Shown: positions 8,942 through 18,999, counted from the stretch's first letter. The stretch is DNA of 64,000 bases from Neobacillus pocheonensis (GCA_023702235.1 JAMQCR010000001.1:806001-870000), one strand, 5' to 3'. Numbers and translations: made by a program. The notes: generated by a model not told the origin, from the letters alone.

Positions 8942-9406
8942 ATGGAAACTAGAATTGAGAGAATAAAGAAACAGTTGCATTCATCTAGCTATAAATTAAC
9001 ACCCCAACGTGAAGCAACCGTTCGCGTTTTACTAGAAAATGAAGAGGATCATTTAAGTGCAGAAGATGTGTACCTCCTCGTTAAAGAAAAGTCGCCTGAA
9101 ATTGGTTTAGCAACTGTTTATCGAACCTTGGAATTGTTAACTGAATTAAAAATTGTCGATAAAATTAATTTTGGTGATGGTGTATCAAGGTACGATCTCC
9201 GTCAAGAAGGAGCGGCACATTTTCACCATCATCTTGTTTGCATTGAATGTGGTGCGGTGGATGAAATTCAAGAAGACCTATTAGAAGATGTAGAGGCTAT
9301 CGTAGAACGTAGATGGAATTTTAAAATAAAAGATCATCGCCTTACCTTTCATGGTATCTGTTACCGTTGCCAAGATAAAGTAAAGGAAGAAGAAAAAGAT
9401 GAATAA
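8942..9406 (+). CDS. fur: Ferric uptake regulator Fur
   Basis: A 154-residue Fur repressor controlling iron acquisition. The N-terminal winged helix contains LTPQREATVRVLLENEEDHL and GLATVYRTLELL. The metal/dimer domain has HFHHHLVCIECGAV and a second CxxC (CYRC) that forms the structural zinc site with the first. It is nearly identical to B. subtilis Fur along its length. Single-gene unit with its own promoter region (8830-8940) and terminator. Confidence 0.95.
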   Translation: METRIERIKKQLHSSSYKLTPQREATVRVLLENEEDHLSAEDVYLLVKEKSPEIGLATVYRTLELLTELKIVDKINFGDGVSRYDLRQEGAAHFHHHLVCIECGAVDEIQEDLLEDVEAIVERRWNFKIKDHRLTFHGICYRCQDKVKEEEKDE

Positions 9407-9408
9407 AA

Positions 9409-9443
9409 AAAGAGAAGTCCTTTTTACTGAAGGGACTTTTTCC
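9409..9443 (+). terminator. Terminator after fur
   Basis: The stem AAGTCC/GGGACTT is followed by a T-rich tract, directly after the fur stop codon. Confidence 0.7.
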
Positions 9444-9533
9444 TTTTTCTCCCCATTTAACGGTGTAGAGGTATAAAACTTGTACAAATTGGCATACCTT
9501 TTACTAGTATATGGTGGTTTGGGGGAAGTAAAA

Positions 9534-9761
9534 ATGTTTTCTTTTATAAAAGTGGCACTGCAAACATTAAAGGTTTTTATTATATTCACCGGGTGCACGA
9601 TTCTCTTCTATTATGGTATCATGTTGGTAAGTGAGGAATACCAAAATTACCATCGCTTTGATGCACCGGAAGGAGCTGCATTAAAGGTTTCTAATGTGGT
9701 AAAAGAAGATAATTCTTCCATGTTAGATCGGCTAATCTTGTTTTATTTAAATGGGGAGTAA
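9534..9761 (+). CDS. yqzK: YqzK family membrane protein (DUF4227)
   Basis: A 75-residue protein with one N-terminal transmembrane segment (about residues 10-30, LKVFIIFTGCTILFYYGIML) and a short acidic C-terminal tail. The start at 9534 has GGGGGAAG upstream. It lies six bases ahead of xerD and is conserved there in Bacillus as yqzK. Function unknown. Confidence 0.8.
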   Translation: MFSFIKVALQTLKVFIIFTGCTILFYYGIMLVSEEYQNYHRFDAPEGAALKVSNVVKEDNSSMLDRLILFYLNGE

Positions 9762-9766
9762 AAACG

Positions 9767-10657
9767 ATGGAAGATCACTTAAATGACTTTAAACATTTTT
9801 TGATTGTGGAAAAGGGACTTGCTAATAATACCATTATGTCGTATGAGCGAGATTTAAAAAGCTATATTCGTTATTTAAAAAATATTGAATCTATCCAAAC
9901 GCTAAATGACGTACAGCGTGTTCATATTGTTCATTTTCTTGGTTTTTTAAAGGAGCAGGGGAAATCGTCGAAAACTCTTGCAAGACATATTGCATCTGTT
10001 CGAGCAATGCATCAGTTTTTATTAAGGGATAAAGCAACAGATCAGGATCCAACAGTGCATATTGAAACTCCTAGGCTAGAAAGGTCGCTGCCTAAGGTTT
10101 TAAGCCTACAAGAAGTAGAGATACTCTTGGATTCACCAAAACCGAATGACCATTTCGGTATAAGAGATAAAGCAATGATAGAACTTCTATATGCCACGGG
10201 AATTCGTGTCAGTAAGTTGATTGGCCTTGATATAGACAATGTCCATCTCACCATGGGCTTTGTCCGTTGTATCGGTAAAGGAAATAAAGAGCGAATAATT
10301 CCTGTTGGAAGAACAGCAGCTGAAGCGATAAAACGCTACTTAGACCAAGGTCGATCCATGTTTATTTCAAAAAAGCATAAAGATAATGCCTTATTCTTAA
10401 ACCATCAAGGTAAAAGGTTAACACGCCAGGGGTTTTGGAAAATATTAAAAAAATAACAAAAGAAGCTGGAATCGAAAAAGAATTAACTCCGCATACACTA
10501 CGACATTCTTTTGCTACGCATCTTTTGGAAAATGGCCGATTTAAGAGCAGTCCAAGAAATGCTCGGCATGCAGACATTCTCAACAACACAAATTTATACA
10601 CATGTTACAAAAACAAGATTAAAGGATGTTTATAGTAAATTCCATCCACGAGCTTAA
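9767..10657 (+). CDS. xerD: Tyrosine recombinase XerD (frame broken twice)
   Basis: Site-specific recombinase that, with XerC/CodV, resolves chromosome dimers at dif. The N-terminal SAM-like domain covers residues 1-100. Catalytic residues are all encoded: Arg in [13 protein letters not shown], Lys in [19 protein letters not shown] (His/Arg), and the Tyr nucleophile in [11 protein letters not shown]. The first break is near 10450, where a poly-A run seems one base short; the second near 10540 precedes [13 protein letters not shown]. Corrected length is about 296 residues, as in B. subtilis. The enzyme is normally conserved, so sequencing error is the likely cause. Confidence 0.92.
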
Positions 10658-10692
10658 TATCATTGTAGATTTCAAGAAATCATAAAAATATC

Positions 10693-10727
10693 AAAAAGCT
10701 GCCAAAATTTAATGGTGGCTTTTTTCT
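10693..10727 (+). terminator. Terminator after xerD
   Basis: An imperfect stem (AGCTGCCA/TGGTGGCT with G-U pairs) is followed by TTTTTT, about 35 bases after the xerD stop. Confidence 0.65.
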
Positions 10728-10880
10728 TGTAATTTCTAAAACTTTTAGTAAAATAGAGATGTCAGACTTCTGACAAATAGATTTGTGATGGTGGTTATTT
10801 CTATTTAAACAGGGCAACATATTATTGTGAAATCGCTTTTTAAGATTGCAAACGTTTCCATTGAAAAGGAGGAATAACGA

Positions 10881-12062
10881 ATGGCTAATCATACATATAA
10901 GCGGATATTTATCATCGTAATGGATTCAGTTGGTATTGGGGAGGCTCCTGATGCTGAAAAGTTTGGTGACAAAGGGGCAGACACTTTTGGTCATATTGCA
11001 GAAAGAATGAATGGACTGAACATGCCTAACATGGGGAAGTTAGGCTTAAGTAATATCCGAGAAATAAAGGGGATTGAAAAAGCCGAAACTCCATTAGCTT
11101 TCTATACAAAGATGATGGAGGCTCCAACGGTAAAGATACGATGACGGCAGTTGGGAAATCATGGGCTTAAATATCCAGACTCCTTTCAGCGTATTTCCAG
11201 ATGGATTTCCAAAAGAGCTGGTTGCTGAACTTGAAAAACGGACAGGCAGAAAATTAATCGGTAATAAACCTGCGAGCGGAACTGAAATTTTGGATAAGCT
11301 TGGTGAGGAGCATATGAAAACGGGGGCATTAATTGTTTATACTTCTGCCGATTCTGTACTTCAGATTGCTGCACATGAAGAGATTGTTCCAATCGAGGAA
11401 CTATACAAGATTTGTAAGATAGCACGTGAATTGACACTTGATGAAAAATACATGGTGGCCAAGTCATTGCCAGACCATTTTTAGGTGAACAAGGAAACTT
11501 TAAACGAACTGCCAACCGCCATGATTATGCACTAAAACCATTTGACCGTACAGTTATGAGTGAATTGAAAGATGCAGGCTTCGAGTCAATTGCAATCGGA
11601 AAAATTTCCGACATCTTTGATGGAGAAGGCGTGACAAAGTCATTAAGAACGGTCTCGAATATGGATGGTATGGATAAGTTACTAGAAACGCTTAATATGG
11701 ACTTTACAGGAATTAGCTTCTTAAATTTAGTTGATTTTGACGCACTTTACGGACATCGTCGTGACCCCGAAGGATACGGAAAAGCACTTGAGGAATATGA
11801 TGCTCGTTTACCTGAGGTATTTGAAAAAATGAAGGAAGATGATCTATTAATGATCACAGCTGACCATGGGAATGACCCGATCGCACCTGGAACGGACCAT
11901 ACTCGTGAATATGTTCCATTGCTTGTTTATTCTAAGAAAATGAAAGAAGGAAAAGAACTTCCGATTCGAAAAACTTTTGCTGATCTTGGAGCAACTGTCG
12001 CTGAAAACTTTAATGTAAAAATGCCTAAGTATGGGAAAAGCTTTTTAAATGAATTGAAATAG
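10881..12062 (+). CDS. deoB: Phosphopentomutase DeoB (frame broken about three times)
   Basis: Interconverts ribose 1-phosphate and ribose 5-phosphate (and the deoxy forms) in nucleoside salvage. It belongs to the alkaline phosphatase superfamily with two Mn ions: [14 protein letters not shown] at the N-terminus, [10 protein letters not shown] and [13 protein letters not shown] at the C-terminus. The frame breaks near 11120, 11147 and 11480; between them [12 protein letters not shown] and [15 protein letters not shown] are intact. The total span equals 393 residues, the family size. AAAGGAGG precedes ATG 10881. First gene of deoB-pupG-pdp. Confidence 0.93.
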
Positions 12063-12075
12063 GAGGGGTAGGAAT

Positions 12076-12894
12076 ATGGATTTCGAGAAAATTCAAAATG
12101 CTGCAGGTTTCTTAAAAGGAAAATATGCAAAAACACCAAAAATTGGGCTTATATTAGGGTCAGGGCTAGGGGTGTTAGCTGATGAAATTGAGAACTCTGT
12201 AAAAATACCATATAACGAGATTCCGGATTTTCCAATTTCAACAGTAGAAGGTCATGCTGGTCAGCTTGTTTTTGGCTTACTTAACGGTGTTGAAGTTGTC
12301 GCAATGCAAGGGCGTTTTCACTTTTATGAAGGATATAGCCTCGATAAAGTAACCTTTCCTGTTCGTGTGATGAAAGAATTAGGAATCCAAAAGCTAATCG
12401 TGACGAATGCAGCAGGCGGTGTAAATGAAAGCTTTTCTCCTGGGGATTTAATGATCATCTCAGATCATATCAATTATATGGGTTCCAATCCGTTAATCGG
12501 TCCGAATGATTCTCGTCTCGGTGTCCGCTTCCCTGATATGTCAGAGGCGTATACAAGAGAATTACGCGAAATAGCAAAAGAAATTGCTGTCCGATTAAAT
12601 ATTGCCGTAAAAGACGGGGTATATTTTGGATTTTCTGGACCGGTCTATGAAACACCGGCAGAGATTCGGATGGTAAGGACTCTAGGCGGAGACGCGGTCG
12701 GGATGTCAACAGTGCCAGAAGTGATTGTAGCTCGGCATGGAGGCTTAAAGGTACTGGGAATTTCCTGCATAACTAATATGGCTGCAGGAATACTTGATCA
12801 GCCATTATCACATGAAGAAGTCATTGAAACGACTGAACGGGTAAAATCAAATTTTCTTTTATATATAAAAGAAATTGTTAAAAACATAGGATAA
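12076..12894 (+). CDS. pupG: Purine nucleoside phosphorylase
   Basis: A 272-residue trimeric-type purine nucleoside phosphorylase that splits guanosine/inosine into base and ribose 1-phosphate. Motifs are LILGSGLGVLADE, TVEGHAGQLVFG, MQGRFHFYEGY, VTNAAGGVN and GMSTVPEVIVARH. AGGAGGGG precedes ATG 12076. Its ribose 1-phosphate product feeds DeoB, encoded 14 bases upstream. Confidence 0.95.
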   Translation: MDFEKIQNAAGFLKGKYAKTPKIGLILGSGLGVLADEIENSVKIPYNEIPDFPISTVEGHAGQLVFGLLNGVEVVAMQGRFHFYEGYSLDKVTFPVRVMKELGIQKLIVTNAAGGVNESFSPGDLMIISDHINYMGSNPLIGPNDSRLGVRFPDMSEAYTRELREIAKEIAVRLNIAVKDGVYFGFSGPVYETPAEIRMVRTLGGDAVGMSTVPEVIVARHGGLKVLGISCITNMAAGILDQPLSHEEVIETTERVKSNFLLYIKEIVKNIG

Positions 12895-12908
12895 AGTGGT
12901 GATTAGCG

Positions 12909-14211
12909 ATGAGAATGGTTGACTTAATTGAGAAAAAAAGAGACGGACACGAATTATCGACAGATGAAATTAATTTTATTATTAACGGATATACAGATGG
13001 CTCGATTCCCGATTATCAAATTAGTGCTTTAACAATGGCGATCTTTTTTAAAGGAATGACTGAAAAAGAAAGAGCCGATTTAACTTTAGCAATGGTAGAA
13101 TCCGGTGACCAAATTGATTTATCTGAAATAGAAGGAATTAAAGTAGACAAACACTCAACAGGCGGTGTTGGTGACACGACCACACTTGTCCTTGGTCCGT
13201 TGGTTGCAGCGGTCGGTGTTCCCGTCGCTAAAATGTCCGGACGCGGTTTGGGTCATACTGGCGGGACGATAGATAAACTAGAATCAGTAAAAGGGTTTCA
13301 TGTTGAAATTGAAAATGATGAGTTTATTGAACTTGTTAACAAAAACAAGATCGCCGTAATTGGTCAAAGCGGAAATTTAACTCCTGCTGATAAAAAACTT
13401 TATGCACTAAGAGATGTTACTGCAACGGTTGATAGCATTCCATTGATCGCAAGCTCCATCATGAGCAAAAAAATTGCTGCGGGTGCCGATGCCATTGTTC
13501 TTGATGTTAAAACAGGTGCAGGTGCCTTCATGAAGACATTGGATGATTCAAGAGAATTGGCCAAAGCAATGGTACGGATCGGGAATAATGTTGGCAGAAG
13601 AACGATGGCCGTTATTTCTGACATGAGTCAGCCGCTTGGGTTTGCAATTGGAAATGCGCTTGAAGTTAAAGAGGCGATTGATACGTTAAAAGGGGAAGGC
13701 GGAGGACTTAACAGAACTTTGCTTAACTCTGGGCAGCCATATGGTTTATTTAGCTGAAAAGACGAGTTCATTAGCTGAAGCACGAACCATGCTTGAAAAT
13801 GTAATAAAAGACGGCACTGCATTGGAAAAATTAAAAGCCTTTTTAAGTTCGCAAGGCGGGGATGCTACAATTGTTGACGATCCTTCGAAAATGCCGCAAG
13901 CACAATATATTTATGAGCTTGAGGCGAAAGAGGCCGGTTATGTTTCGGAAATCGTTGCTGATGAAGTTGGCACAGCAGCGATGCTTTTGGGAGCAGGCAG
14001 GGCAACGAAAGAATCTATTATTGATCTAGCAGTAGGGCTTGTATTAAGGAAAAAAATTGGCGATAAAGTTGAAAAAGGTGAATCTTTAGTAACGATTTAC
14101 AGCAATTTTGAAGATGTAAAAGAAGTAAAAGATAAGCTTTATGAAAATATTAAGGTTTCAGCAACCAAAGTAGATGCACCGATTCTTATCCATGAAGAAA
14201 TAACGGAATAA
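12909..14211 (+). CDS. pdp: Pyrimidine-nucleoside phosphorylase (frame broken)
   Basis: Phosphorolyses uridine and thymidine. Motifs are [21 protein letters not shown] (the family signature region), [17 protein letters not shown] and AADAIVLD-like KTGAGAFM. The frame breaks near 13700: upstream reads LKGEGG, while the continuing frame reads [20 protein letters not shown], matching the family. Corrected length is about 433 residues. The C-terminal beta domain (residues 340-430) is intact. B. subtilis lacks pdp at this position; here it completes a nucleoside operon. Confidence 0.92.
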
Positions 14212-14264
14212 TAAGAAATGCTTCAGCGCCTTGTCAAGGCTACGGAGCCGGTATTTATACCTTT

Positions 14265-14297
14265 AAAAGTCAGGGATTTAATTCCCTGACTTTTTTA
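14265..14297 (+). terminator. Terminator of the deoB-pupG-pdp operon
   Basis: The strong hairpin AAAAGTCAGGGA/TCCCTGACTTTTTT lies 55 bases after pdp. Confidence 0.9.
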
Positions 14298-14376
14298 TTT
14301 TAATTGGAGGGAATAACTGTATAAAGTAGCTCGATTTGGAAAAAATGGAGGCTATAAAGAATGGAGGGTTATGCGA

Positions 14377-15552
14377 ATGAAACGAATTATCTCTTTATCG
14401 GTGATATTCTTTTTGTTTACCGGTTTAGGTATTCCTTCTGCATTGGCAGCAGAAAAACAAAGCACTACTGATATTGTCAGCAATGTTAAGTCTGCGATAT
14501 TAATTGAACGTGATACAGGCAAGATCCTTTATGAGAAAAATAGCCAGGAGGAGCTTCCGCCGGCAAGTATGACAAAAATTATGACGATGCTTCTCATCAT
14601 GGAAGCCATCGATCATGGAAAGCTTAGCTGGAATGAAAAAATTCGGACCAGCGAATATGCAGCCTCTATGGGTGGATCACAAATATTCTTGGAACCGGGA
14701 GAAGAAATGACCACGAAGCAAATGCTTATGGGTATCGCAATTGGCTCAGGGAATGACGCTGCGGTTGCAATGGCGGAGAGAATAGCAGGTTCTGAAGATG
14801 CATTTGTTGACATGATGAATCAAAAGGCAAAACAACTTGGTTTGAAACATACTTTCTTTAAAAATACAACAGGATTACCGGTCAGTGGCCATTTTAGTTC
14901 AGCCTATGATATGGCCATTATGGCGAAGGAACTATTAAAATATGAAGACATTACGAAATTTACAGGTATGTATGAAGGATACCTCCGTGAAAATACGGAT
15001 AAAAAATTCTGGCTTGTGAATACCAATAAATTGGTACGTTTTTACCCGGGAGTAGATGGCTTAAAAACCGGCTTTACTGCTGAAGCAAAATACTGTTTAA
15101 CGGCAACAGCGCAAAAGAATGGGATGCGTGTGATAGCAGTTGTTTTTGGTGCCCCAACTTCTAAGGAAAGAAACGCACAAGTTACGAAAATGCTTAATTT
15201 TGCATTTAGTCAATATCAAACACATCCAATGTTTAAACGAAATCAACCAATTGCTAAAGCAAGCATAAGTAAAGGAAAGGAAAAGTCTGTTGAGGCCGTA
15301 ACGAGTGAACCACTTTCCTTGCTAACCGACAAAAAAGGAGAAAAGACAGATACTGTAAAAAAGAAAATAATTCTTAAAAAAAATCTTAATGCTCCTATTC
15401 ATAAAGGAGATAAGGTTGGAACCATCAAACTGATTAAGGATGGAAAAGTAATCCTAGAAAGTCCGTTAGTGGCAAATAAAGATGTGAAAGAAGCAAGTTG
15501 GTGGACGCTTTATAAACGCTCCTTTGGAATGTTTACAAAAGCAGGGAAATAA
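14377..15552 (+). CDS. dacF: D-alanyl-D-alanine carboxypeptidase DacF
   Basis: Penicillin-binding carboxypeptidase acting on spore peptidoglycan. A signal peptide (ISLSVIFFLFTGLGIPSALA) is followed by the active-site triad ASMTKIMTM (SxxK), GSGNDAAVA (SxN) and DGLKTGFT (KTG). The C-terminal beta domain and a basic amphipathic tail (WWTLYKRSFGMFTKAGK) suggest peripheral membrane anchoring. Start at 14377 is favoured because GGAGGG lies eight bases upstream; ATG 14371 is too close. It precedes spoIIA as in B. subtilis, where it is expressed in the forespore. Confidence 0.93.
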   Translation: MKRIISLSVIFFLFTGLGIPSALAAEKQSTTDIVSNVKSAILIERDTGKILYEKNSQEELPPASMTKIMTMLLIMEAIDHGKLSWNEKIRTSEYAASMGGSQIFLEPGEEMTTKQMLMGIAIGSGNDAAVAMAERIAGSEDAFVDMMNQKAKQLGLKHTFFKNTTGLPVSGHFSSAYDMAIMAKELLKYEDITKFTGMYEGYLRENTDKKFWLVNTNKLVRFYPGVDGLKTGFTAEAKYCLTATAQKNGMRVIAVVFGAPTSKERNAQVTKMLNFAFSQYQTHPMFKRNQPIAKASISKGKEKSVEAVTSEPLSLLTDKKGEKTDTVKKKIILKKNLNAPIHKGDKVGTIKLIKDGKVILESPLVANKDVKEASWWTLYKRSFGMFTKAGK

Positions 15553-15628
15553 GTATCTTTCCTTTTCTCTGTCGAATAAGAAATATTAGTCACTATTTTT
15601 AGCGAAATACAACTAGTTTTGTCCAAGA

Positions 15629-15658
15629 GAAGGAAATTAAAGAACAAGCATAGAATTG
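15629..15658 (+). promoter_or_regulatory. Candidate sigma-H promoter of the spoIIA operon
   Basis: GAAGGAAAT at 15629 and ATAGAATTG at 15650, 12 bases apart, fit the sigma-H consensus (RnAGGAwww and RnnGAATww). They lie about 35 bases before the spoIIAA start. The spoIIA operon is known to be sigma-H dependent in B. subtilis; use here is inferred. Confidence 0.55.
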
Positions 15659-15691
15659 ACTCACTATACCAGATTAAGGAGGCTAGGGATA

Positions 15692-16041
15692 GTGAGTCTT
15701 AACATTGAATTGGAAATTAAACAAGATGTTCTTTGCATTCGCTTAAGCGGTGAATTGGATCACCATACTGCGGACGAACTTCGAGAACAAGCCGCAACTG
15801 TCATTGATAGGAACGATATACGTCATATTGTCTTGAATCTGGGACAACTTTCTTTTATGGATAGCTCAGGCTTAGGGGTTATTTTAGGAAGGTACAAACA
15901 AATCAAGCAGGTGCACGGCGAAATGGTTGTTTGTGCAATTTCCCCTGCAATACAAAGATTATTCGATATGTCTGGTTTATTTAAAATCATTAAAATGGAA
16001 CCGACAGAAGAATTTGCATTGCATAGATTGGGGGTGCCTGA
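15692..16041 (+). CDS. spoIIAA: Anti-sigma F factor antagonist SpoIIAA (one base short near the 3' end)
   Basis: STAS-domain protein that binds SpoIIAB and releases sigma-F in the forespore. The phosphorylatable serine is in [17 protein letters not shown]. The start is GTG 15692 ([13 protein letters not shown]) after AAGGAGG. As read, the frame runs on into spoIIAB without a stop. One extra base in the G-run near 16031-16037 would give LGVA and a TGA at 16039, exactly the end seen in other Bacillus. The apparent SpoIIAA-SpoIIAB fusion is therefore probably an indel artefact. Confidence 0.9.
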
Positions 16042-16042
16042 T

Positions 16043-16483
16043 ATGAAGAATGAAATGAATCTTCAATTCAGTGCTTTAAGTCAAAATGAGTCATTTGCAC
16101 GTGTCACCGTTGCAGCCTTTATTGCCCAGCTTGATCCGACAATGGATGAACTAACAGAAATTAAAACAGTTGTATCAGAAGCCGTGACCAATGCGATTAT
16201 ACATGGGTATGAAAATGATCCAAATGGAATTGTTTATATTCAAGTATCTATCGAGGATAGTTTAATTGATATGACAATAAAAGATGTTGGATTTGGAATT
16301 GTAGATGTGGAAGAAGCTCGTCAGCCATTATTTACAACGAAACCGGACTTAGAACGATCCGGTATGGGGTTCACCATCATGGAAAATTTCATGGATGAGG
16401 TTGAGGTTCATTCACAGCCAGGTAGAGGAACCGAGGTAAGATTAAGAAAGCATTTAATAGAGCGCAAAATGCTTTGCAATTAA
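16043..16483 (+). CDS. spoIIAB: Anti-sigma F factor SpoIIAB
   Basis: Serine kinase and anti-sigma factor of the GHKL ATPase family, 146 residues. The N box is [15 protein letters not shown], the G1 box VGFGIVD, and the G2 box [18 protein letters not shown]. It phosphorylates SpoIIAA and holds sigma-F. ATG 16043 has GGGGGTG upstream and overlaps the presumed spoIIAA stop region. It is 12 bases from the sigF start. Confidence 0.95.
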   Translation: MKNEMNLQFSALSQNESFARVTVAAFIAQLDPTMDELTEIKTVVSEAVTNAIIHGYENDPNGIVYIQVSIEDSLIDMTIKDVGFGIVDVEEARQPLFTTKPDLERSGMGFTIMENFMDEVEVHSQPGRGTEVRLRKHLIERKMLCN

Positions 16484-16495
16484 GGAGACTTGCCA

Positions 16496-17254
16496 ATGGA
16501 TGTGGAGGTCAAGAACGATAAAAAACAGACGTATTTAAAGGATCATGAAGTAAAGGAGCTTATTAAGAAAAGCCAGGATGGGGACCAAGCGTCAAGAGAT
16601 TTAATTGTTGAAAAAAATATGCGTCTCGTTTGGTCCGTTGTGCAACGCTTTCTTAACAGGGGCTATGATCCGGATGACCTTTTTCAAATTGGTTGTATCG
16701 GATTATTAAAATCGGTAGATAAGTTTGATCTATCTTATGATGTTAAATTTTCTACTTATGCTGTTCCAATGATTATTGGTGAAATCCAAAGATTTATTCG
16801 CGATGATGGAACCGTTAAAGTGAGCCGATCATTGAAAGAGATGGGGAACCGAATCAGAAAAGCAAAAGATGAATTATCGAAAACATTTGGAAGAGTCCCA
16901 ACTGTTAACGAAATATCAGAACATCTTGGTCTATCTCCAGAGGATGTCATCCTTGCGCAGGAAGCGAGCAGGACACCTTCCTCAATTCATGAAACGGTTT
17001 ATGAAAACGACGGAGATCCGATTACATTATTGGATCAAATCGATGACGGAAACGAAGGAAAATGGTTTGATAAAATTGCTTTAAAAGAAGCAATACGGGA
17101 ATTAGATGAACGTGAACGACTGATTGTTTATCTAAGATATTATAAAGATCAAACTCAATCTGAGGTTGCACTTCGACTTGGTATTTCTCAAGTTCAGGTT
17201 TCAAGGCTTGAAAAAAAAATATTGATGCAAATGAAAGACCGTATGGATCTCTGA
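16496..17254 (+). CDS. sigF: RNA polymerase sigma-F factor
   Basis: A 252-residue forespore-specific sigma factor. Region 2 includes DLFQIGCIGLLKSVDKFDLS and KFSTYAVPMIIGEIQRFIRDD; region 3 covers about residues 110-170; the region 4 helix-turn-helix is QTQSEVALRLGISQVQVSRL. Start at ATG 16496, eight bases after AAGGAG; an upstream TTG is in frame but sits on the ribosome binding site. Held inactive by SpoIIAB. Confidence 0.96.
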   Translation: MDVEVKNDKKQTYLKDHEVKELIKKSQDGDQASRDLIVEKNMRLVWSVVQRFLNRGYDPDDLFQIGCIGLLKSVDKFDLSYDVKFSTYAVPMIIGEIQRFIRDDGTVKVSRSLKEMGNRIRKAKDELSKTFGRVPTVNEISEHLGLSPEDVILAQEASRTPSSIHETVYENDGDPITLLDQIDDGNEGKWFDKIALKEAIRELDERERLIVYLRYYKDQTQSEVALRLGISQVQVSRLEKKILMQMKDRMDL

Positions 17255-17274
17255 TTCCAGACGGTCTTTTTTTA
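17234..17274 (+). terminator. Terminator after sigF
   Basis: AAAGACCGT within the last codons pairs with ACGGTCTTT, followed by a T run that overlaps and follows the stop. Confidence 0.8.
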
Positions 17275-17357
17275 TTCCTATTTTTGGTAATCATGAAAAA
17301 GTTGCTTAATACTCATACTATTTATACGAGGAAATCTATGTGTGGGAAGTGAATGTT

Positions 17358-17978
17358 TTGGAAAAAACAATCTACGTCCGAATGCGGAATCGTGTTCAGG
17401 CAATTCCTGATGAAAAGATTTTTTTTAAGGATGTAGCACAAATCATTGCTCCGGAGGCTTATCTTTCAAAATTAGAAAAAATGTTAATCCATCAAGTTTC
17501 AGAAAAAGATAAAAATATTATTATCATTGATGTCATGAAAGTGATTGATATGATTACTTCTTTTTTTAAGGAAGTGGAAATACAAACGATTGGACCTGCA
17601 CAAACTATTATTGAAGTGAAATTCAAGAAAAAGGGAGGTACCATTCCTTTTTTTCTTTTAATTTGGTTTTTACTATTTTTTGGTTCAGCAATGGCGATTA
17701 TGAATTTCCATGATGATGTAAGCATGAAAAGTGTTCAGGAAAAATTGTATACGATCATTACCGGAATAAAAGAGCCAAAGCCATTATTGTTTCAAATTCC
17801 CTATTCGATTGGATTAGGTCTTGGAATGATTTTATTTTTTAATCATGTATTTCAAAAGCGCATAAACGAGGAACCCAGTCCACTGGAAGTAGAAATGTTT
17901 AATTATCAACAGGATTTAGATAACTATGTAATCATTCATGAAAATAAGGAAAGTATGAAAAAGCTTGATGACGATTAA
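17358..17978 (+). CDS. spoVAA: Stage V sporulation protein AA
   Basis: About 206 residues, matching SpoVAA. A soluble N-terminal half is followed by two transmembrane segments around FFLLIWFLLFFGSAMAIMNF and PYSIGLGLGMILFFNHVF; the C-terminal NEEPSPLEVEMFNYQ is diagnostic. The start is uncertain among GTG 17340, GTG 17349 and TTG 17358; the last fits homologue length. SpoVA proteins move dipicolinic acid into and out of the spore. Confidence 0.88.
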   Translation: MEKTIYVRMRNRVQAIPDEKIFFKDVAQIIAPEAYLSKLEKMLIHQVSEKDKNIIIIDVMKVIDMITSFFKEVEIQTIGPAQTIIEVKFKKKGGTIPFFLLIWFLLFFGSAMAIMNFHDDVSMKSVQEKLYTIITGIKEPKPLLFQIPYSIGLGLGMILFFNHVFQKRINEEPSPLEVEMFNYQQDLDNYVIIHENKESMKKLDDD

Positions 17979-18393
17979 GATTCTTGGAGCAATTTTTTTG
18001 GGCTTAGCAAGTGGATTGGCGGTAGGCTCCGGATTTGTGGCTTTTCTTACCGTCCTCGGGGTGATTCCAAGGCTGACGCAGCTATCAAAAACAAAGAGAA
18101 TGATACAGCATTATGAATGGGCTGTAGTCATCGGCGCTCTTACTGGAGTATTGGCAAGCTTGAGGGATCCATTTTTAGGGATCTCTGCCTATTTTTTAAT
18201 CCCCCTCGGAGTAACCGACGGAATCTTTGTTGGGATGTTAGCTGCTGCCCTAACAGAGGTTTTGAATGTTCTTCCGATATTAGCAAAAAGAATCCGATTG
18301 GATGGGAAAATCATTCTGCTGATAATGGCTATTGTATTAGGAAAAATCTTTGGATCAATTTTTCAATGGGTTTATTTTATACCTCACAAATAA
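17968..18393 (+). CDS. spoVAB: Stage V sporulation protein AB
   Basis: A 141-residue polytopic membrane protein with four hydrophobic stretches. Diagnostic segments are GLAVGSGFVAFLTVLGVIPR and MLAAALTEVLNVLPILAKRI. It overlaps spoVAA by 11 bases. In most Bacillus spoVAC follows, but here spoVAEA follows after only 27 bases. Confidence 0.9.
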   Translation: MTIKILGAIFLGLASGLAVGSGFVAFLTVLGVIPRLTQLSKTKRMIQHYEWAVVIGALTGVLASLRDPFLGISAYFLIPLGVTDGIFVGMLAAALTEVLNVLPILAKRIRLDGKIILLIMAIVLGKIFGSIFQWVYFIPHK

Positions 18394-18420
18394 GAGTACG
18401 CCATGAAAGGACATCACAGA

Positions 18421-18999
18421 ATGAGCATTCGGAGGCGTGTTATTTTAATAACTGATGGAGATGAATATGCAAAAAGGGCAGTAGAGCATGTTGCTCATGA
18501 AGTAGGCGGCCGGTGCATTTCGATGTCACAAGGGAATCCGTCCGTTTTAACAGGTCCTGAACTTGTTCAATTAATTAAAAAGACTCCGTATGATCCTGTA
18601 TTGGTGATGTTTGATGACAGTGGTTTATTAGGAGAGGGGGCAGGAGAAAAAGCATTGAAATTTGTGGCAACCCATGAGGAAATTGAAGTTCTTGGTATCA
18701 TTGCCGTTGCTGCGAAAACAAGACAGGCAGAATGGACAAAGGTCAATGTAAGCATCGACCGGGATGGAGAGTTGACGCCATATGGTGTTGACAAGTTCGG
18801 TATCCCGGAACTCGAAATTGGTAGACTAAATGGTGATACAGTTTATTGCTTAGATGAATTAGATATCCCTATTATCGTTGGTATTGGCGATATTGGAAAA
18901 ATGGCAAAACGTGATCACTACGAACACGGTTCACCGATTACAAGAAAAGCGGTAGAACTAATACTCGAAAGGAGCGGTTTTCATGACAAGAAAAGCTGA
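18421..18999 (+). CDS. spoVAEA: Stage V sporulation protein AE (SpoVAEA, soluble subunit)
   Basis: A 192-residue soluble SpoVAE protein. Conserved elements are [50 protein letters not shown] and [11 protein letters not shown]. Start at 18421 is chosen because AAAGGA lies nine bases upstream and homologues begin MxRRRVI. It overlaps spoVAF by 17 bases. The membrane subunit AEB is not encoded nearby. Confidence 0.9.
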   Translation: MSIRRRVILITDGDEYAKRAVEHVAHEVGGRCISMSQGNPSVLTGPELVQLIKKTPYDPVLVMFDDSGLLGEGAGEKALKFVATHEEIEVLGIIAVAAKTRQAEWTKVNVSIDRDGELTPYGVDKFGIPELEIGRLNGDTVYCLDELDIPIIVGIGDIGKMAKRDHYEHGSPITRKAVELILERSGFHDKKS

